Of a DNA stretch of 64,000 bases, positions 7,801 through 16,716 are shown piece after piece. Made by a program: the position numbers and the translations under genes. The notes below the pieces were generated by a model, which made no database searches, was not told where the DNA came from, and saw nothing but the letters and a program-made list of their open reading frames with translations. Numbering within the stretch: the first letter of the stretch is position 1; every line of letters starts with the position of its first letter. This stretch comes from Vulcanimicrobiota bacterium (GTDB lineage Bacteria; Vulcanimicrobiota; Xenobia; Xenobiales; JADMJV01): NCBI GenBank assembly GCA_019637395.1, contig JAHBVR010000013.1, positions 186,001 to 250,000 of the forward strand, in the 5' to 3' direction.

Positions 7801-9891
7801 CAGCCAGCAACTGCGAAAGATCTTTTCCCCCGGCCCCTCGCCGGCCACAAAGTGACGGGCACAGGCATAGATGCTCTCCATCCGATTCGCCGAGGTCCGG
7901 GTTGCTTGTTCCAAACACTCGGCGATGCGCAGGTGCTCGGCTTTTAGATCGCGCGCATTCCAGTGAGACAGAAAGGATTCGCGAATGCGGTCGTGAGCAA
8001 AGCGGTAGGGCCCTTCACCGCGGCGTTCCAGCGCGCCCTGGGCGACCGACTGAGCCAGACTGTCGCGCAACATCCGCCCATCGCCGGGCACCAACCGGCC
8101 CAGCAATTTTTCATCGAAGTGCCCCCCCAACACAGCCGCGGTGCGCAACACCCCGAGAGTTTCCGGCCCCAGAGCGTGCAGGCGCTGTTGAATCAACTCG
8201 AAGATATCCTGAGGTAAATTGAGGGCGCGCAAGGCCGTCATATCGGCTACCCACTGACCCCAGTGGGGCTGCAGGGCGGCCTGATCCAGGCAGGTGCGCA
8301 GGTACTGTTCGATGGCGAAGGGGTTACCCTGACTCTGGCGATAAATCCAGGCGCAAATCTCGGGCATGGAAGGGGCCCCCAGGTAGCTTTCCAGGAACTG
8401 GCCGGTCTCCGCCGAGTCGAGGGCGCGCACTTGCACCCGAGCCCGCACCAATCCGCCGAAGCCTCCTTCTAAAATACGTAGGGGCCCTTCCCATTCTCGC
8501 GCCGAGAGCACCAGGAAAAGCGGAGAATCGTTCAGGTGGGGGCTCAGATGCAGGAGAAACTGCAGCATTCCTTCATCGGCCCATTGCACGTCTTCCAGCA
8601 CCACCACCAGCCCGCCTTGGGCGCGCGCGAATTCAGCCAGCCAGCGGCCCAGAATCTCGTGGATGTCGCGCAAGAAATCCCCGGCGGCTTGTGCTCCCTC
8701 CTGGACCAGTTCTTTGTAAACCGGGATCCAGTAGCTGAGAGCCTGGGATTGCTCTGGATTGGCGGCCACCACCCGTTGGGTGGCCTGGCGGCTGGCTTCG
8801 GGCGCGAAGCGCACGAGAGCCCCGAAGGCGCCGGAAATTAGCGCTTCGTGGATAGCCCCGAAGGGCAAACCGGCTTCCTGATCGCACTTGGCCGGCAGGA
8901 TGGCGGGACCGGGCAGGCTGCGCAGGAACTCACGGATGAGGCGGCTCTTGCCGCTGCCCGGGTTGCCCACCACCAGGGCCACACCGCCATGACCGACGGT
9001 GGTCGGCAGCCAGGCCTCGCGCAAGCTGGTCAAATCCGAGGAACGGCCCACCAGCGGCCGTTCCGGACTGGCCCAGGCGGGGGCCGGCAGCGGCTTTTCC
9101 CCGCGCTCCAGGGCTCCGAGTTGTTGCAGGTCCAGCCACAGCGCATAGGCGGAAGGATAGCGATCATCGGGATCCTTGGCCAACAGGCGAGCCACCACGG
9201 CCGACAGGGCGGGAGACACGCGCGGGTCGAGTTCATGCACGGCGGGAGCAATAACCACCGCGTGCTGCCTGATCAAGTCGGCGGGTTCTCCCCAGAAGGG
9301 CGGCCGTCCCACCAGGCATTCAAAGAGCACCATTCCCAGCGAATAAAGGTCAGAGCGGCCGTCCACGGGGCGCTTCAGCATGCCGGTTTGCTCGGGGGAT
9401 GCGTAGAGTAACGTGCCGGAGAACTCGCCGCCGGCAACCGCCTGGCTGTCCCAGGCGGCCAACCCGAAGTCGATCAATTTCGGCCCGCTGCCGCCCCAGA
9501 TAATGTTGTGGGGTTTGATGTCGCGATGGACCAGATTGCGCCGGTGCACTTCGTTGAGAGCGCCGGCCATGGTCACGGCCAGCAACTCCACCCGCGACAC
9601 CGGCAAGGCGCCCAGGCGCAACTCCTCGGCCAGGGTGGTGCCGTCGATGAACTCCGAGATGATGAAGCTGGTGGGCCCGCTGTGGCCCACCTCATAAACC
9701 CGGGCCAGGCCGGGATGGGAGACGCTGGCCAGCAAACTGCCTTCGCGGCGAAAAGCCAGGCCCTCTTCAGCCCGATCCAGGCGCGGGACTTTGACGGCCA
9801 CCTCCAGGTCGCGAGCCCGGCCGCGATAGACCACCCCGCGGGCCCCCCGGCCCAACTCGCTGACCACTTGAACGCCGGGTATGTCGAGCAC
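4798..9891 (-). CDS. Ser/Thr kinase - AAA ATPase - TPR-like - GAF - diguanylate cyclase fusion
   Basis: This 1697-residue cytoplasmic signalling protein starts with a Hanks-type kinase: Gly loop near residues 14-20, Lys34, HRDIKPHN with Asp124, and DFG at 141-143. A STAND/PknK-type ATPase follows, with Walker A GNPGSGKS (309-316) and Walker B-like VVLEDVQWAD (430-439). A long helical TPR-like region reaches about residue 1200. One clear GAF domain (about 1220-1380) and a second GAF-like region precede a C-terminal GGDEF domain from residue 1530. That domain has an intact GGEEF (1609-1613) and an RTED I-site (1600-1603) five residues before it, so active, feedback-inhibited c-di-GMP synthesis is likely. 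In cyanobacterial relatives of this layout the output is a histidine kinase instead. No operon partner is evident. Confidence 0.9.
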   Translation of the reverse strand: MLDIPGVQVVSELGRGARGVVYRGRARDLEVAVKVPRLDRAEEGLAFRREGSLLASVSHPGLARVYEVGHSGPTSFIISEFIDGTTLAEELRLGALPVSRVELLAVTMAGALNEVHRRNLVHRDIKPHNIIWGGSGPKLIDFGLAAWDSQAVAGGEFSGTLLYASPEQTGMLKRPVDGRSDLYSLGMVLFECLVGRPPFWGEPADLIRQHAVVIAPAVHELDPRVSPALSAVVARLLAKDPDDRYPSAYALWLDLQQLGALERGEKPLPAPAWASPERPLVGRSSDLTSLREAWLPTTVGHGGVALVVGNPGSGKSRLIREFLRSLPGPAILPAKCDQEAGLPFGAIHEALISGAFGALVRFAPEASRQATQRVVAANPEQSQALSYWIPVYKELVQEGAQAAGDFLRDIHEILGRWLAEFARAQGGLVVVLEDVQWADEGMLQFLLHLSPHLNDSPLFLVLSAREWEGPLRILEGGFGGLVRARVQVRALDSAETGQFLESYLGAPSMPEICAWIYRQSQGNPFAIEQYLRTCLDQAALQPHWGQWVADMTALRALNLPQDIFELIQQRLHALGPETLGVLRTAAVLGGHFDEKLLGRLVPGDGRMLRDSLAQSVAQGALERRGEGPYRFAHDRIRESFLSHWNARDLKAEHLRIAECLEQATRTSANRMESIYACARHFVAGEGPGEKIFRSCWLAAHWARRQCAFDSAYEFLQHCLSHAPPDRRYQVFDALAEACEMTGRVEQAFHYLGEALSLDIPPLDKARCRLRRCQMGLQNPEWGAGGRELGQAFAELGARAPAGGKSSLWASLRHYLGYVLGRPLAARPAAEDLTVLAQLYDQTTVVGYYRGDIPRTLESVAVGLRLSLTLGPTRETVRSLCLMSFVTAIGHWHRLSDYYLSVAEQRARDLMDPVSLRRVKAFRGLAYFQRNRVLEALDIFWEALFAEGPRLPMSDYSTVLGALTWAHMLRGDFHKVLEVLERARHMFAITDRPLPTEIRLLEAYQVVAHSAFERVVDFTPFVSDAKSVWQDLSVPGCYLIALLFRGEWGTAAEPPLRAIEAALAGELPMHVKHALVARAYIWMHRTQHSENRAEPLRCFGQTLLELSVSSRQELLAGHAMLLRAAWLRFQKRFQLARMTLEQAQRVAEKLDSRWLYLEVFSERSRLLADLGQKAAARSAAQMALSLAQREGWNERARQLAREASLPWGRGNETEVTRGGASGLIQRRQLEALRELSLASAKVFDPARLAHLVLGQVIQLMGAQRALLLLFQGDYLQVVAARTQEGPVEGSQMGYSRTVVDTVVSQRRSVIVNGAQEGLQLGAQSVVAQDLRSVLVSPLRLRDSLVGVIYLDNSATRGLFDEDDQELLEAMASHVAVGLESARALQIEFQLKVERGHRQVAEKLRDFATQLSMCGSLEEILTLLRITISQETGLEDFCAVLPEGAGIRCLMGEVQQRDSLIEEALRQERLVQRENSMVVPCTGRNGPVALLCLSGSPEQQSERAREFIETVARQSALAMDQVLLVRQLIEIATTDALTGVSNRRHFLDLCERELAKTRRYKTPLSLIILDIDHFKKFNDTYGHDVGDDVLRTVAQALKHELRTEDILARYGGEEFVVLLPETPLGDALSVAAERLRKRIENTPLETVHGSLKITISLGVATFSEARNDIRTILKRADEGLYAAKQRGRNQSVALADDES

Positions 9892-9948
9892 GGCGGTTTG
9901 ATTCGAGGATTTGCCAGGGCAGTCCCCCTAACCTGGCCGGCCGCAGCT

Positions 9949-11008
9949 CTAATCTTGAGAGTGCATCCTGAATCTTCGCGCGGCCAGTTTGGCCAGCTCT
10001 TCCTGGCGACTTTCGATAGCCTTGGCGTTCCACTCCTCGGCGGCAATAGCGCGAGTCAGGAGCAGCCGGCTCCTGGCATAGATCGCTCGTTTTTGAGGCC
10101 ACGGAGCCGAACCAGCTTCCCGGTTCAGGGTTTTCTCCAGGAGCGCGAGATTTCCAAAGCGATTTTCCAGGCCGTCGCCTGCCTGCGAGACGGGCAGGAT
10201 GTGCTCTAGCGTCAAACTATTTGGATCATACCGCACCTCTGTTCCGGCAGCCAGAGCCTCCAGCTCAATCAGGAGGAATCTGGCCAATTTCTTTTTGGGG
10301 CCGGTTGCTGCTACCGACCAGATTTTGAAATCCGACAGAAACTGTTCATCGGATGGATAGAGGGGGGCCAGGCTGCGGTCCACGCCCGAGACATTGGCGA
10401 TCTGGCCATTGTGAATAGCCTGAGCCAAATGAGCTAAAACCGTCTCCAATTCGTTGTTTCTCCGTTGTCCTACGGTTCCGAACCGAAAGAGAAAGGCGCC
10501 CAGGGCGGCGGTGATTCCCGCCAGACGTTTCAGGTCCAGGCGTCGATAGGCGGCCATCAAGACAGGTAAAATTCGTTGCAGTGGCGATTTAGCCGAAGTT
10601 TCCAGGTGTGGATGAGCGACGCGGGATCTTTTTCGCCCAAGAATTGAGCTTGAAGCAAATCCGCTCGTTCCAGGTTTTCGGCGGTTTCATTCCCATGTTC
10701 CGCCATTTGGTGTAAATGCTGGACGACCGCTAAGGCCATCAGACTGAGCGTGGTCAGGCGCTGTTGTCCATCAACCAACAGGAAGGTGCGGTCATCCTTG
10801 GGTTGCAAGACCACCGAACCCATGAGTGGCTGAAGGCGGCAGGCTTTCGCAGTTCGCCCAGGTCCGTCCACAGGTCTTCCCAGTTATCTCGCTCCCAGGC
10901 ATAGTCGCGCTGGAAAGGCGGTACGATAAGCCGCTTGCCGTTCCCAACCAGCTCTCCCCAGTTCGCGGTCGAGGTTTCTACTATCGCGGTCTCATGGCCC
11001 CTTTTCAA
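9949..11008 (-). pseudogene. Broken GmrSD-type (DUF262-DUF1524) restriction gene
   Basis: Three fragments in different frames make up a DUF262/DUF1524 protein. The first (from about 11008) has the DUF262 start VPPFQRDYAWERDNWEDLW. After a frameshift near 10820-10850 the second frame has LLVDGQQRLTTLSL, the hallmark of the DUF262 nucleotide-binding domain, and stops at 10557. The third frame (9949-10560) has the DUF1524 HNH-like motif LTLEHILPVSQ and then NRFGNLALL. The fragments total under 400 residues against roughly 550-600 for intact relatives, so the middle has also been deleted. GmrSD-type proteins restrict DNA with glucosylated hydroxymethylcytosine. This copy is a decayed defence gene. 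Its original start may have overlapped the penicillin acylase stop (ATGA at 10992-10995). Confidence 0.8.
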
Positions 11009-13334
11009 GGGTCTGTCGCTGACGGGCCAGCAGGATGAGGCGCTCGGGCCGGGTGCTTTCCAAGGCCGAGCGTTGCAACAGGCCATCATGGAGACGTCCC
11101 CTGTGATAGCTCTCCACGTGGGAAAAGCAGCCAGGATCGCCTACCCAGCCGGCCTGGCCGGTGGGCAGGATGGAGCGGCTGCTGCCGCCCAGCTCGACCA
11201 ATAGCCGATAGCTGGGCACCCAACCTTTGACCGTATAGGGATCTTGCGGCGCCACCGCCGATTGCAGAATGGTGGTCACATCGCCGCCCAATTCCTTGAG
11301 CGGCGCGTTGAGGAGGGGAGCCAGTCCGGGCACCACCGCCAGCGGATGGGAAGGTTGAAAGGTATGCAGGCGGCCCCAGCGCCACTGAGTCATGTCCTGT
11401 CCCATATGAATGGTGGCTTCTTCCAGAGCGCGTATCCAGGCTTGTTTGACCAGGGCCGGCCAGTTTCTGTCCTGTCCCGCTTCCCAATCGTTGAGCAAGA
11501 AGCTGACATAGCGGCCGGCCTGGCCGCCCAGCACGCCCAGGGTGGAAACCGGTGCGCCGCACCAGTGCAAGAAAAGCTTCTCGCCCATGTCGGGCAGGTA
11601 GACGAGTCTGGCCAGCTCCAGGAAAAGGATTTGATAGAGCGCGGCCGGGCGGGAGTCGGCGCGCAGATCTCCGTCCCAGGCCAGCAACTCCCCGGCCAGT
11701 TGGGCTCCCGGCCAATCGGGCCGGAAATCGCGGCGCAGCAGCTTCACACCTTGACGGGCCGCCAGCGAAACCGTGTCCATCTGCATGCGGGCGAAGTCGT
11801 CCAGCGTTAGTTCCCGGCGTTCCAACAATTGGGTAAGGCGCTGGGCACGAAAGCCATCACAAAAATCGATGCCCAGAAAGGGGGACTGGTCCAGGGGCAC
11901 GGGCGCGTGGTTGGCGCTGACGATGTAGCCGCATTCGGGATTGTAGGTAGAGGGCAGGTCGGCCGGCGACACCCAGTCCACCCAGGCTCCCTGCCGCTCC
12001 CAGCCGGCCTGCGGCAAAATGCCGTAAGATTCGTGCCGGATCGGTACCTGGCCGGCCAGTTGGTAGCCGATATTGCCCTGCGTGTCGGCCAGCACAAAGT
12101 TGAGCACAGGATTGCACCACTCGTGCAGAGCCTGCTGGGCTTGCTTGACGCTGCGGCAATGCAGCAGGCGAAACCAGGCCCGCAGGGTGGTATCTTTGCC
12201 CGAAAAGCCGGTCCAACGCATGGATACGGCGGTTCCTTCGACATCGTGAAAGAGGATGGGGCCGGTGTCGGTCTCGAGCACGGTTTCCAGACCCGGTTTG
12301 GCGCCGCGCACGTTGATGCGCTCCTCGCGTTTTTTCAGGTCGATCAGGCCCTGTGGCCGCAGGACTTTGTCGCCCTCGAGCCGCTCCAGCACCAGATCCT
12401 GAGTGTCCACGTACGAGTTGGTGATGCCCCATGCGAAGTGCTGGTTCTGGCCGATGACGATGCCCGGCACTCCCGGCATACTCACGCCGTAGAGTTGCAG
12501 GTCGGGAATTTCCAGGTGGACCTCGTACCAGGTCGAGGGTACTTTGGCCAGCACGTGCGGATCGGAAGCGAGCAAGGCCTTGCCGCTGGCGCTGCGTTGT
12601 GGCCCGACCGCCCAGGCATTGCTGCCGCCCCCCCAGTTGACCCACTGATCGAGCACTTCGCGAGCAGCCTGGTAATCGGCCCACAGTTCCTTCATGGCCG
12701 AACCGGCGGCGGGGCCCGAAGCCGAGGGAAAATCTTGAGGTTGCTCGAGGTGATGGCGGCGGGCCGCCTCGCTGCCCAATTTGCGGGTCAGTTCCCAGCG
12801 TACCCATTCCGCTTCCCAGTTGCTGCCCATGTCGAAAGCCATGACCTGGGTCCACATCAGGGAATGGAGAGCCGTCCAGGGTTCGATGCCGCAACCCAGC
12901 AGATGGCACTCGAGCGGACGGAGGCGCTGCAGGCCCCGGTTGACCCCGCGCGCATAGGTCATCAGCAAAGCTTGCACGTCACGGTCGAGTTCCGGCCAGA
13001 GCCGGATGGCCCGCTGCCAGAGACCGAGCTTGCGCAGAAAGCGGTCGGCCGGCAGAGCCTGGGGGCCGAAGATCTCCGCCAGCCTCCCCTGCCCCACCCG
13101 GCGCTGCAGCTCCATCTGGAAAGCCCGTTCCCGGGCGTGCAGGTAGCCCTGCACAAAGTAAGCGTCCTTGAGGTTATCCGCAAACACGTGGGGAACCCCG
13201 GCCGCATCCGTGAGAACCTCCACATTTTCTGTGAGTCCGTCGAGAAACCACCGTCCCCGCCGCCGAGGCCCCAACATTCCCCAGAGCCGCCCGAATAACC
13301 ACACCATAGCCCGGCCACTTAGTGCTCGCCGCAT
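10992..13334 (-). CDS. Penicillin acylase family N-terminal-nucleophile hydrolase
   Basis: This 780-residue protein belongs to the penicillin amidase / acylhomoserine lactone acylase family. The precursor is normally cut to make a new N-terminal Ser that attacks amide bonds. The cleavage site is visible as GGG-SNAWAVG, with the nucleophile at Ser238. The family's DPH (LLASDPHVL) and GVSMPGVPGIVIGQN blocks follow, and the later WGITNSYVDTQDL segment also fits. The alpha-chain region covers residues 35-235. There is no clear Sec signal, although the first 30 residues are basic and partly hydrophobic, so export is uncertain. Possible substrates are acyl-homoserine lactones, beta-lactams or N-acyl amino acids; the sequence does not decide. 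Only 49 bases separate it from the divergent permease. Confidence 0.85.
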   Translation of the reverse strand: MRRALSGRAMVWLFGRLWGMLGPRRRGRWFLDGLTENVEVLTDAAGVPHVFADNLKDAYFVQGYLHARERAFQMELQRRVGQGRLAEIFGPQALPADRFLRKLGLWQRAIRLWPELDRDVQALLMTYARGVNRGLQRLRPLECHLLGCGIEPWTALHSLMWTQVMAFDMGSNWEAEWVRWELTRKLGSEAARRHHLEQPQDFPSASGPAAGSAMKELWADYQAAREVLDQWVNWGGGSNAWAVGPQRSASGKALLASDPHVLAKVPSTWYEVHLEIPDLQLYGVSMPGVPGIVIGQNQHFAWGITNSYVDTQDLVLERLEGDKVLRPQGLIDLKKREERINVRGAKPGLETVLETDTGPILFHDVEGTAVSMRWTGFSGKDTTLRAWFRLLHCRSVKQAQQALHEWCNPVLNFVLADTQGNIGYQLAGQVPIRHESYGILPQAGWERQGAWVDWVSPADLPSTYNPECGYIVSANHAPVPLDQSPFLGIDFCDGFRAQRLTQLLERRELTLDDFARMQMDTVSLAARQGVKLLRRDFRPDWPGAQLAGELLAWDGDLRADSRPAALYQILFLELARLVYLPDMGEKLFLHWCGAPVSTLGVLGGQAGRYVSFLLNDWEAGQDRNWPALVKQAWIRALEEATIHMGQDMTQWRWGRLHTFQPSHPLAVVPGLAPLLNAPLKELGGDVTTILQSAVAPQDPYTVKGWVPSYRLLVELGGSSRSILPTGQAGWVGDPGCFSHVESYHRGRLHDGLLQRSALESTRPERLILLARQRQTLEKGP

Positions 13335-13383
13335 CCGCCTCCTTTCACGGGAGGTTTGCAGTCGGCAGCGAAGCGGGCTGGCT

Positions 13384-14943
13384 ATGTCTGACGATCAACC
13401 CCTGGGAATTGCCGTTGAGGGCCATTCGAGCCGGCTCATCAGCGAGGATCTGGCTCCCACCACGCCCGAGAAGCGCACCTGGACCACCTATAACTATGCC
13501 GCCCTGTGGATCGGAATGGCCCACTGCATTCCCACCTACATGATGGCTTCCGGTCTGCTGGCCCAGGGCATGAACTGGTGGCAGGCGCTGCTGACCATCC
13601 TGGTGGGCAATCTGATCGTGCTGGTGCCGATGCTCCTCAATTCCCATGGCGGCACCCAGTACGGCATTCCTTTCCCGGTCTTGTGCCGCGCTTCGTTTGG
13701 AGTGTGGGGAGCCAATATCCCCGCCATCCTGCGGGCGCTGGTGGCCTGCGGTTGGTTCGGCATCCAAACCTGGATCGGCGGCGTGGCGTTGGATCGACTG
13801 TTGGTCTCGTCCTTCTCCGGCTGGGCCAACTTGAGCCACCACACCATGGTCTGCTTTTACCTCTTCTGGATTCTCAACATCGTGATCATCTGGAAAGGCA
13901 TGGACGCGGTGCGCTGGTTTGAAGGCTGGGCCGCCCCGGCCGTACTGGTGGTCACTCTCATGCTGCTCTTCTATATGATCAATCGGGCCGACGGGCTGGG
14001 CGCCATCCTGAGCCAGCCCGGCAAAATGGAAGATTGGCCCACCTTTCTGAGTAAATTGCCCATCTTCTTGACCGCCCAGATCGGCTTCTGGGCCACCCTG
14101 TCCTTGAACATGCCCGACTTCACCCGCTACGCCAAAGACCAGAAGGCGCAAATGCTGGGGCAAACGCTGGGCCTGCCCACCACCATGACCTTTTTCGCGG
14201 GAATGGGCGTGATCATCACCTCGGCCAGCGAGAAGATCTACGGCCAGGCCATCTGGGACCCCACCGAACTGGTGGCCAAGCCGGATTTCGGCCATCCCCT
14301 CATCGTGCTGCTTTCGCTGGTCACCATCGGCGTGGCCACGCTTTCGGTGAACGTAGCCGCCAATGTGGTTTCGCCGGCTTTCGACTTCGCCAATCTGTGG
14401 CCGTCCAAGATCGATTTTAGGATCGGCGGCACCATCACCGGCATCATCGGCATTCTGATTCAGCCCTGGAAGCTGATGTCCGGTTCCGACACCTATATTT
14501 TTAAGTGGCTGGTCGGTTACTCGGGGCTACTCGGTCCGCTGGCCGGCATCATGGTGGCCGATTATTGGGTGCTGCGCAAGACCAAACTGAAAGTCGAGGA
14601 CCTCTATCAAGAGCAAGGTCGTTATACTTACGCGGGCGGCTTCAACCCCTGGGCTTTCGTAGCTCTGGCTCTCGGTGTGCTGCTCAACCTGCCGGGCTTC
14701 CTGGTTCAGCTTAAAGTGGATGAAACCCACCCGGTGGATCAAGTGCTGGCTCAATACAGCGGCTTTGCCCACTCCTTCTTCGAGTTTTCCACCAAGATCT
14801 ACGATTTTGCCTGGATGGCCGGCTTCGCCCTCAGTTTCCTAATCTACCTGGGGCTCATGTACGGCCCGGGCGCTGGTTATCTGCAGCAGGAAACAGAGCA
14901 CGATCAAGCAGGCCAGGGGGCGGTCGGCGTATCTGGCGTATAG
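13384..14943 (+). CDS. NCS1-family nucleobase/cation symporter
   Basis: This 519-residue membrane protein is an NCS1 transporter (cytosine, purine, uracil, allantoin or hydantoin permease group). The N-terminal region RTWTTYNYAALWIGMAHC and the following PTYMMASGLLAQGMNWWQAL match the family's first two helices. About 12 hydrophobic segments follow, including the helix with GIPFPVLCRASFGVWGANIPA. Such carriers import nucleobases or related compounds with Na+ or H+. The start at 13384 (MSDDQPLG) is preferred because the upstream frame is antisense to the acylase. The last 105 bases overlap the convergent Lnt gene. No hydantoinase or allantoinase is adjacent, so the substrate stays open. Confidence 0.88.
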   Translation: MSDDQPLGIAVEGHSSRLISEDLAPTTPEKRTWTTYNYAALWIGMAHCIPTYMMASGLLAQGMNWWQALLTILVGNLIVLVPMLLNSHGGTQYGIPFPVLCRASFGVWGANIPAILRALVACGWFGIQTWIGGVALDRLLVSSFSGWANLSHHTMVCFYLFWILNIVIIWKGMDAVRWFEGWAAPAVLVVTLMLLFYMINRADGLGAILSQPGKMEDWPTFLSKLPIFLTAQIGFWATLSLNMPDFTRYAKDQKAQMLGQTLGLPTTMTFFAGMGVIITSASEKIYGQAIWDPTELVAKPDFGHPLIVLLSLVTIGVATLSVNVAANVVSPAFDFANLWPSKIDFRIGGTITGIIGILIQPWKLMSGSDTYIFKWLVGYSGLLGPLAGIMVADYWVLRKTKLKVEDLYQEQGRYTYAGGFNPWAFVALALGVLLNLPGFLVQLKVDETHPVDQVLAQYSGFAHSFFEFSTKIYDFAWMAGFALSFLIYLGLMYGPGAGYLQQETEHDQAGQGAVGVSGV

Positions 14944-16284
14944 CGTGAGTCCACCTTCCTCGGAAATGGGCACGTCCAGCATCAGGCTGGCCCTGGTAAA
15001 CGGTTGGGTGGCTTCGTGTACCTGCCCGGTCGGGTCGATCCAACCTGAAACTCCGGAGTTGTCGGCCCTCACCATGGGCCGGCGCAGTTCGATGCTGCGG
15101 ACGGTCAACAAATTCAGGCTCTGGTAACAGGCCAGGTCGCTGCCGAAGCTCGATTCCGAGCCCAGATGGACCAGCCAGGTGGCTCTGCCCTCGGTGTTGC
15201 GCTGAAAATCGGCCACGAAGGAAGGCCACAGGCCCTCGAAACAGACCAGCGGCAGGGCCGGACCGGCCGCGCTCGGCAAGAGGTCATCCTTATCCCCCAC
15301 CTGGAAGCTGTGCTTGGGATCCCCGGGTGTCCACTCCCCCATCATAATCAGTTTGCGCTTGCGGTAGACGGCTTTGCTTTTGCCCTCCCGATCGAGCAAA
15401 CGAGCCAGCACGTAGCCGGCCTGCCTGCCCGGCTCAAAGTCGGTGAAGATCAACTCCACGCCCAGTAATGGAATGCCCTGCAGTTTCGTGTATTCGACCA
15501 GGGGCAGGCTGGCTTCGGGCCAGACCACGACCTCAGGCGGCACCGTAGCCTCGGAAAGCAATTCTCCGGTTTGCTCGAGCATGATCTCGCGGGCCTTCAT
15601 ACCCACTTCCACCGATTGCACCAGCGCACTTGGCTGATTGGCCTGCACCACGGCGATCTTGTGCCGGGGAGAAGTCTGCCGGGACCAGTGCTGCAGGCTC
15701 AAGAAGCCGAGCCCGTGGCTGACCAGGAAAAGCACCAGCGTGAGCAGCCGCTCTCGGCCCCGCAAGGCTTCATAAAGGCGAAAACTCAAGAAGAACCATA
15801 GCCAGGAGACACCGGGAGCGCCGATCCACTCGGCCAGTTGCAAGAAAGGCCGGTCCCCCAGGACATGCACCGCTCCGTAAACGGGCATCATCTGCCAGAT
15901 CAGCAATTCGCAGGCGCTCCACAGGGAAGCCCAGTAGAGGCCACGGTGGCGGCCCGGGAAGGCAAATAGGAAAAAGACCAGGTAGCGAAGGCTGGTCACC
16001 ACGCCCAGGATGGTGCCCATCAACCAGGCCTGGAAAAGATGGCCGTGGAGATGGTGATAGGCGGTGGATACGGCGTAGGGGAAGCCGACCTGCGACACGC
16101 AAAAGAGCCAGATCAGGCCCATCAACAGCCGTTCCCACCACTTCGGCTTTTGTTCCAGCAGATAGAAGACCGGCCAGAGCGCCACCCAGCCCAGCGGCCA
16201 CAGGGCCGGGTAGCCTACCGTGAAGCAGATGAGGGCGGCCGAAAGCAAGAGGGCGAAAAAATTGACGACCCAGTGCCGATCCAT
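14839..16284 (-). CDS. lnt: Apolipoprotein N-acyltransferase-like protein
   Basis: This 481-residue protein matches Lnt, which adds the third acyl chain to lipoproteins in the inner membrane of diderm bacteria. Six or so hydrophobic helices fill residues 1-200, and a last helix lies near 455-472. The carbon-nitrogen hydrolase domain between them carries the expected triad: Glu in VVWPEASLP, Lys in YRKRKLIMMGEW, and Cys in PLVCFEGLWP. The MGEWTPG segment corresponds to the conserved 'PFGEyvP' loop. It fits the several predicted lipoproteins in the window. The 3' end overlaps the permease gene by 105 bases, which is unusually long for a convergent pair. It diverges from the single-domain PilZ gene. 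The gene could be one of several lnt copies. Confidence 0.82.
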   Translation of the reverse strand: MDRHWVVNFFALLLSAALICFTVGYPALWPLGWVALWPVFYLLEQKPKWWERLLMGLIWLFCVSQVGFPYAVSTAYHHLHGHLFQAWLMGTILGVVTSLRYLVFFLFAFPGRHRGLYWASLWSACELLIWQMMPVYGAVHVLGDRPFLQLAEWIGAPGVSWLWFFLSFRLYEALRGRERLLTLVLFLVSHGLGFLSLQHWSRQTSPRHKIAVVQANQPSALVQSVEVGMKAREIMLEQTGELLSEATVPPEVVVWPEASLPLVEYTKLQGIPLLGVELIFTDFEPGRQAGYVLARLLDREGKSKAVYRKRKLIMMGEWTPGDPKHSFQVGDKDDLLPSAAGPALPLVCFEGLWPSFVADFQRNTEGRATWLVHLGSESSFGSDLACYQSLNLLTVRSIELRRPMVRADNSGVSGWIDPTGQVHEATQPFTRASLMLDVPISEEGGLTLYARYADRPLACLIVLCFLLQITSARAVHEPQVD

Positions 16285-16378
16285 CTGCGGCGCTTCGTCA
16301 CAGATCGGTCATAGCCCGGCAACAAAACTTATTTTCACTATACACAACTCGGAAACAATTTTATTTTACTATTAGAAC

Positions 16379-16693
16379 ATGATCACCGAACTTCTTGAAA
16401 TGTCCAACCGCCGCCTCTGGCCGCGCGTCAACCGCCAGATCCCCATCTCCGCTTGCCAGGAGCAAGGCTATACGCTCAACCTCAGCCTGCGCGGAGCCCG
16501 CATCGTCACTCGCCAGCCGCTCAAAGCACGTGTCCGCCTGCGCCTGGAACTGGACGAGGTCATCGAAGTCGAAGCTGAGCGCATGTGGCAAGAAGAACTG
16601 GGCTCCCAAAATCGGGTGGCCGGCCTGCGCTTTAAACCGGACGCCCGCCAGGAAGCCCTCCTTCAGGCCTGGATGGAAAAACAGGCCTGTTAA
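16379..16693 (+). CDS. Single-domain PilZ protein (paralogue of the one at 19040)
   Basis: This 104-residue protein is one PilZ domain. The c-di-GMP-binding boxes are RLWPR near residues 12-16 and NLSLRGA near 34-40, both intact. It is closely similar along its length to the protein at 19040-19354: both have VN(R/H)Q, TLNLSLRGARIV, RQP and a closing AxLQ(A/T)WM. The region upstream (16300-16378) is AT-rich compared with its surroundings and probably holds the promoter, shared divergently with lnt. The next gene follows 23 bases downstream. As a single domain it probably works by binding a partner protein when c-di-GMP is high. Confidence 0.85.
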   Translation: MITELLEMSNRRLWPRVNRQIPISACQEQGYTLNLSLRGARIVTRQPLKARVRLRLELDEVIEVEAERMWQEELGSQNRVAGLRFKPDARQEALLQAWMEKQAC

Positions 16694-16716
16694 AACTCCG
16701 CGCGGAAGCGGATGGG

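Noticed and set aside
11829-13298. 489-codon plus-strand frame opposite the penicillin acylase
   Set aside because: The acylase catalytic blocks on the other strand explain the conservation; no motif is seen in this frame.
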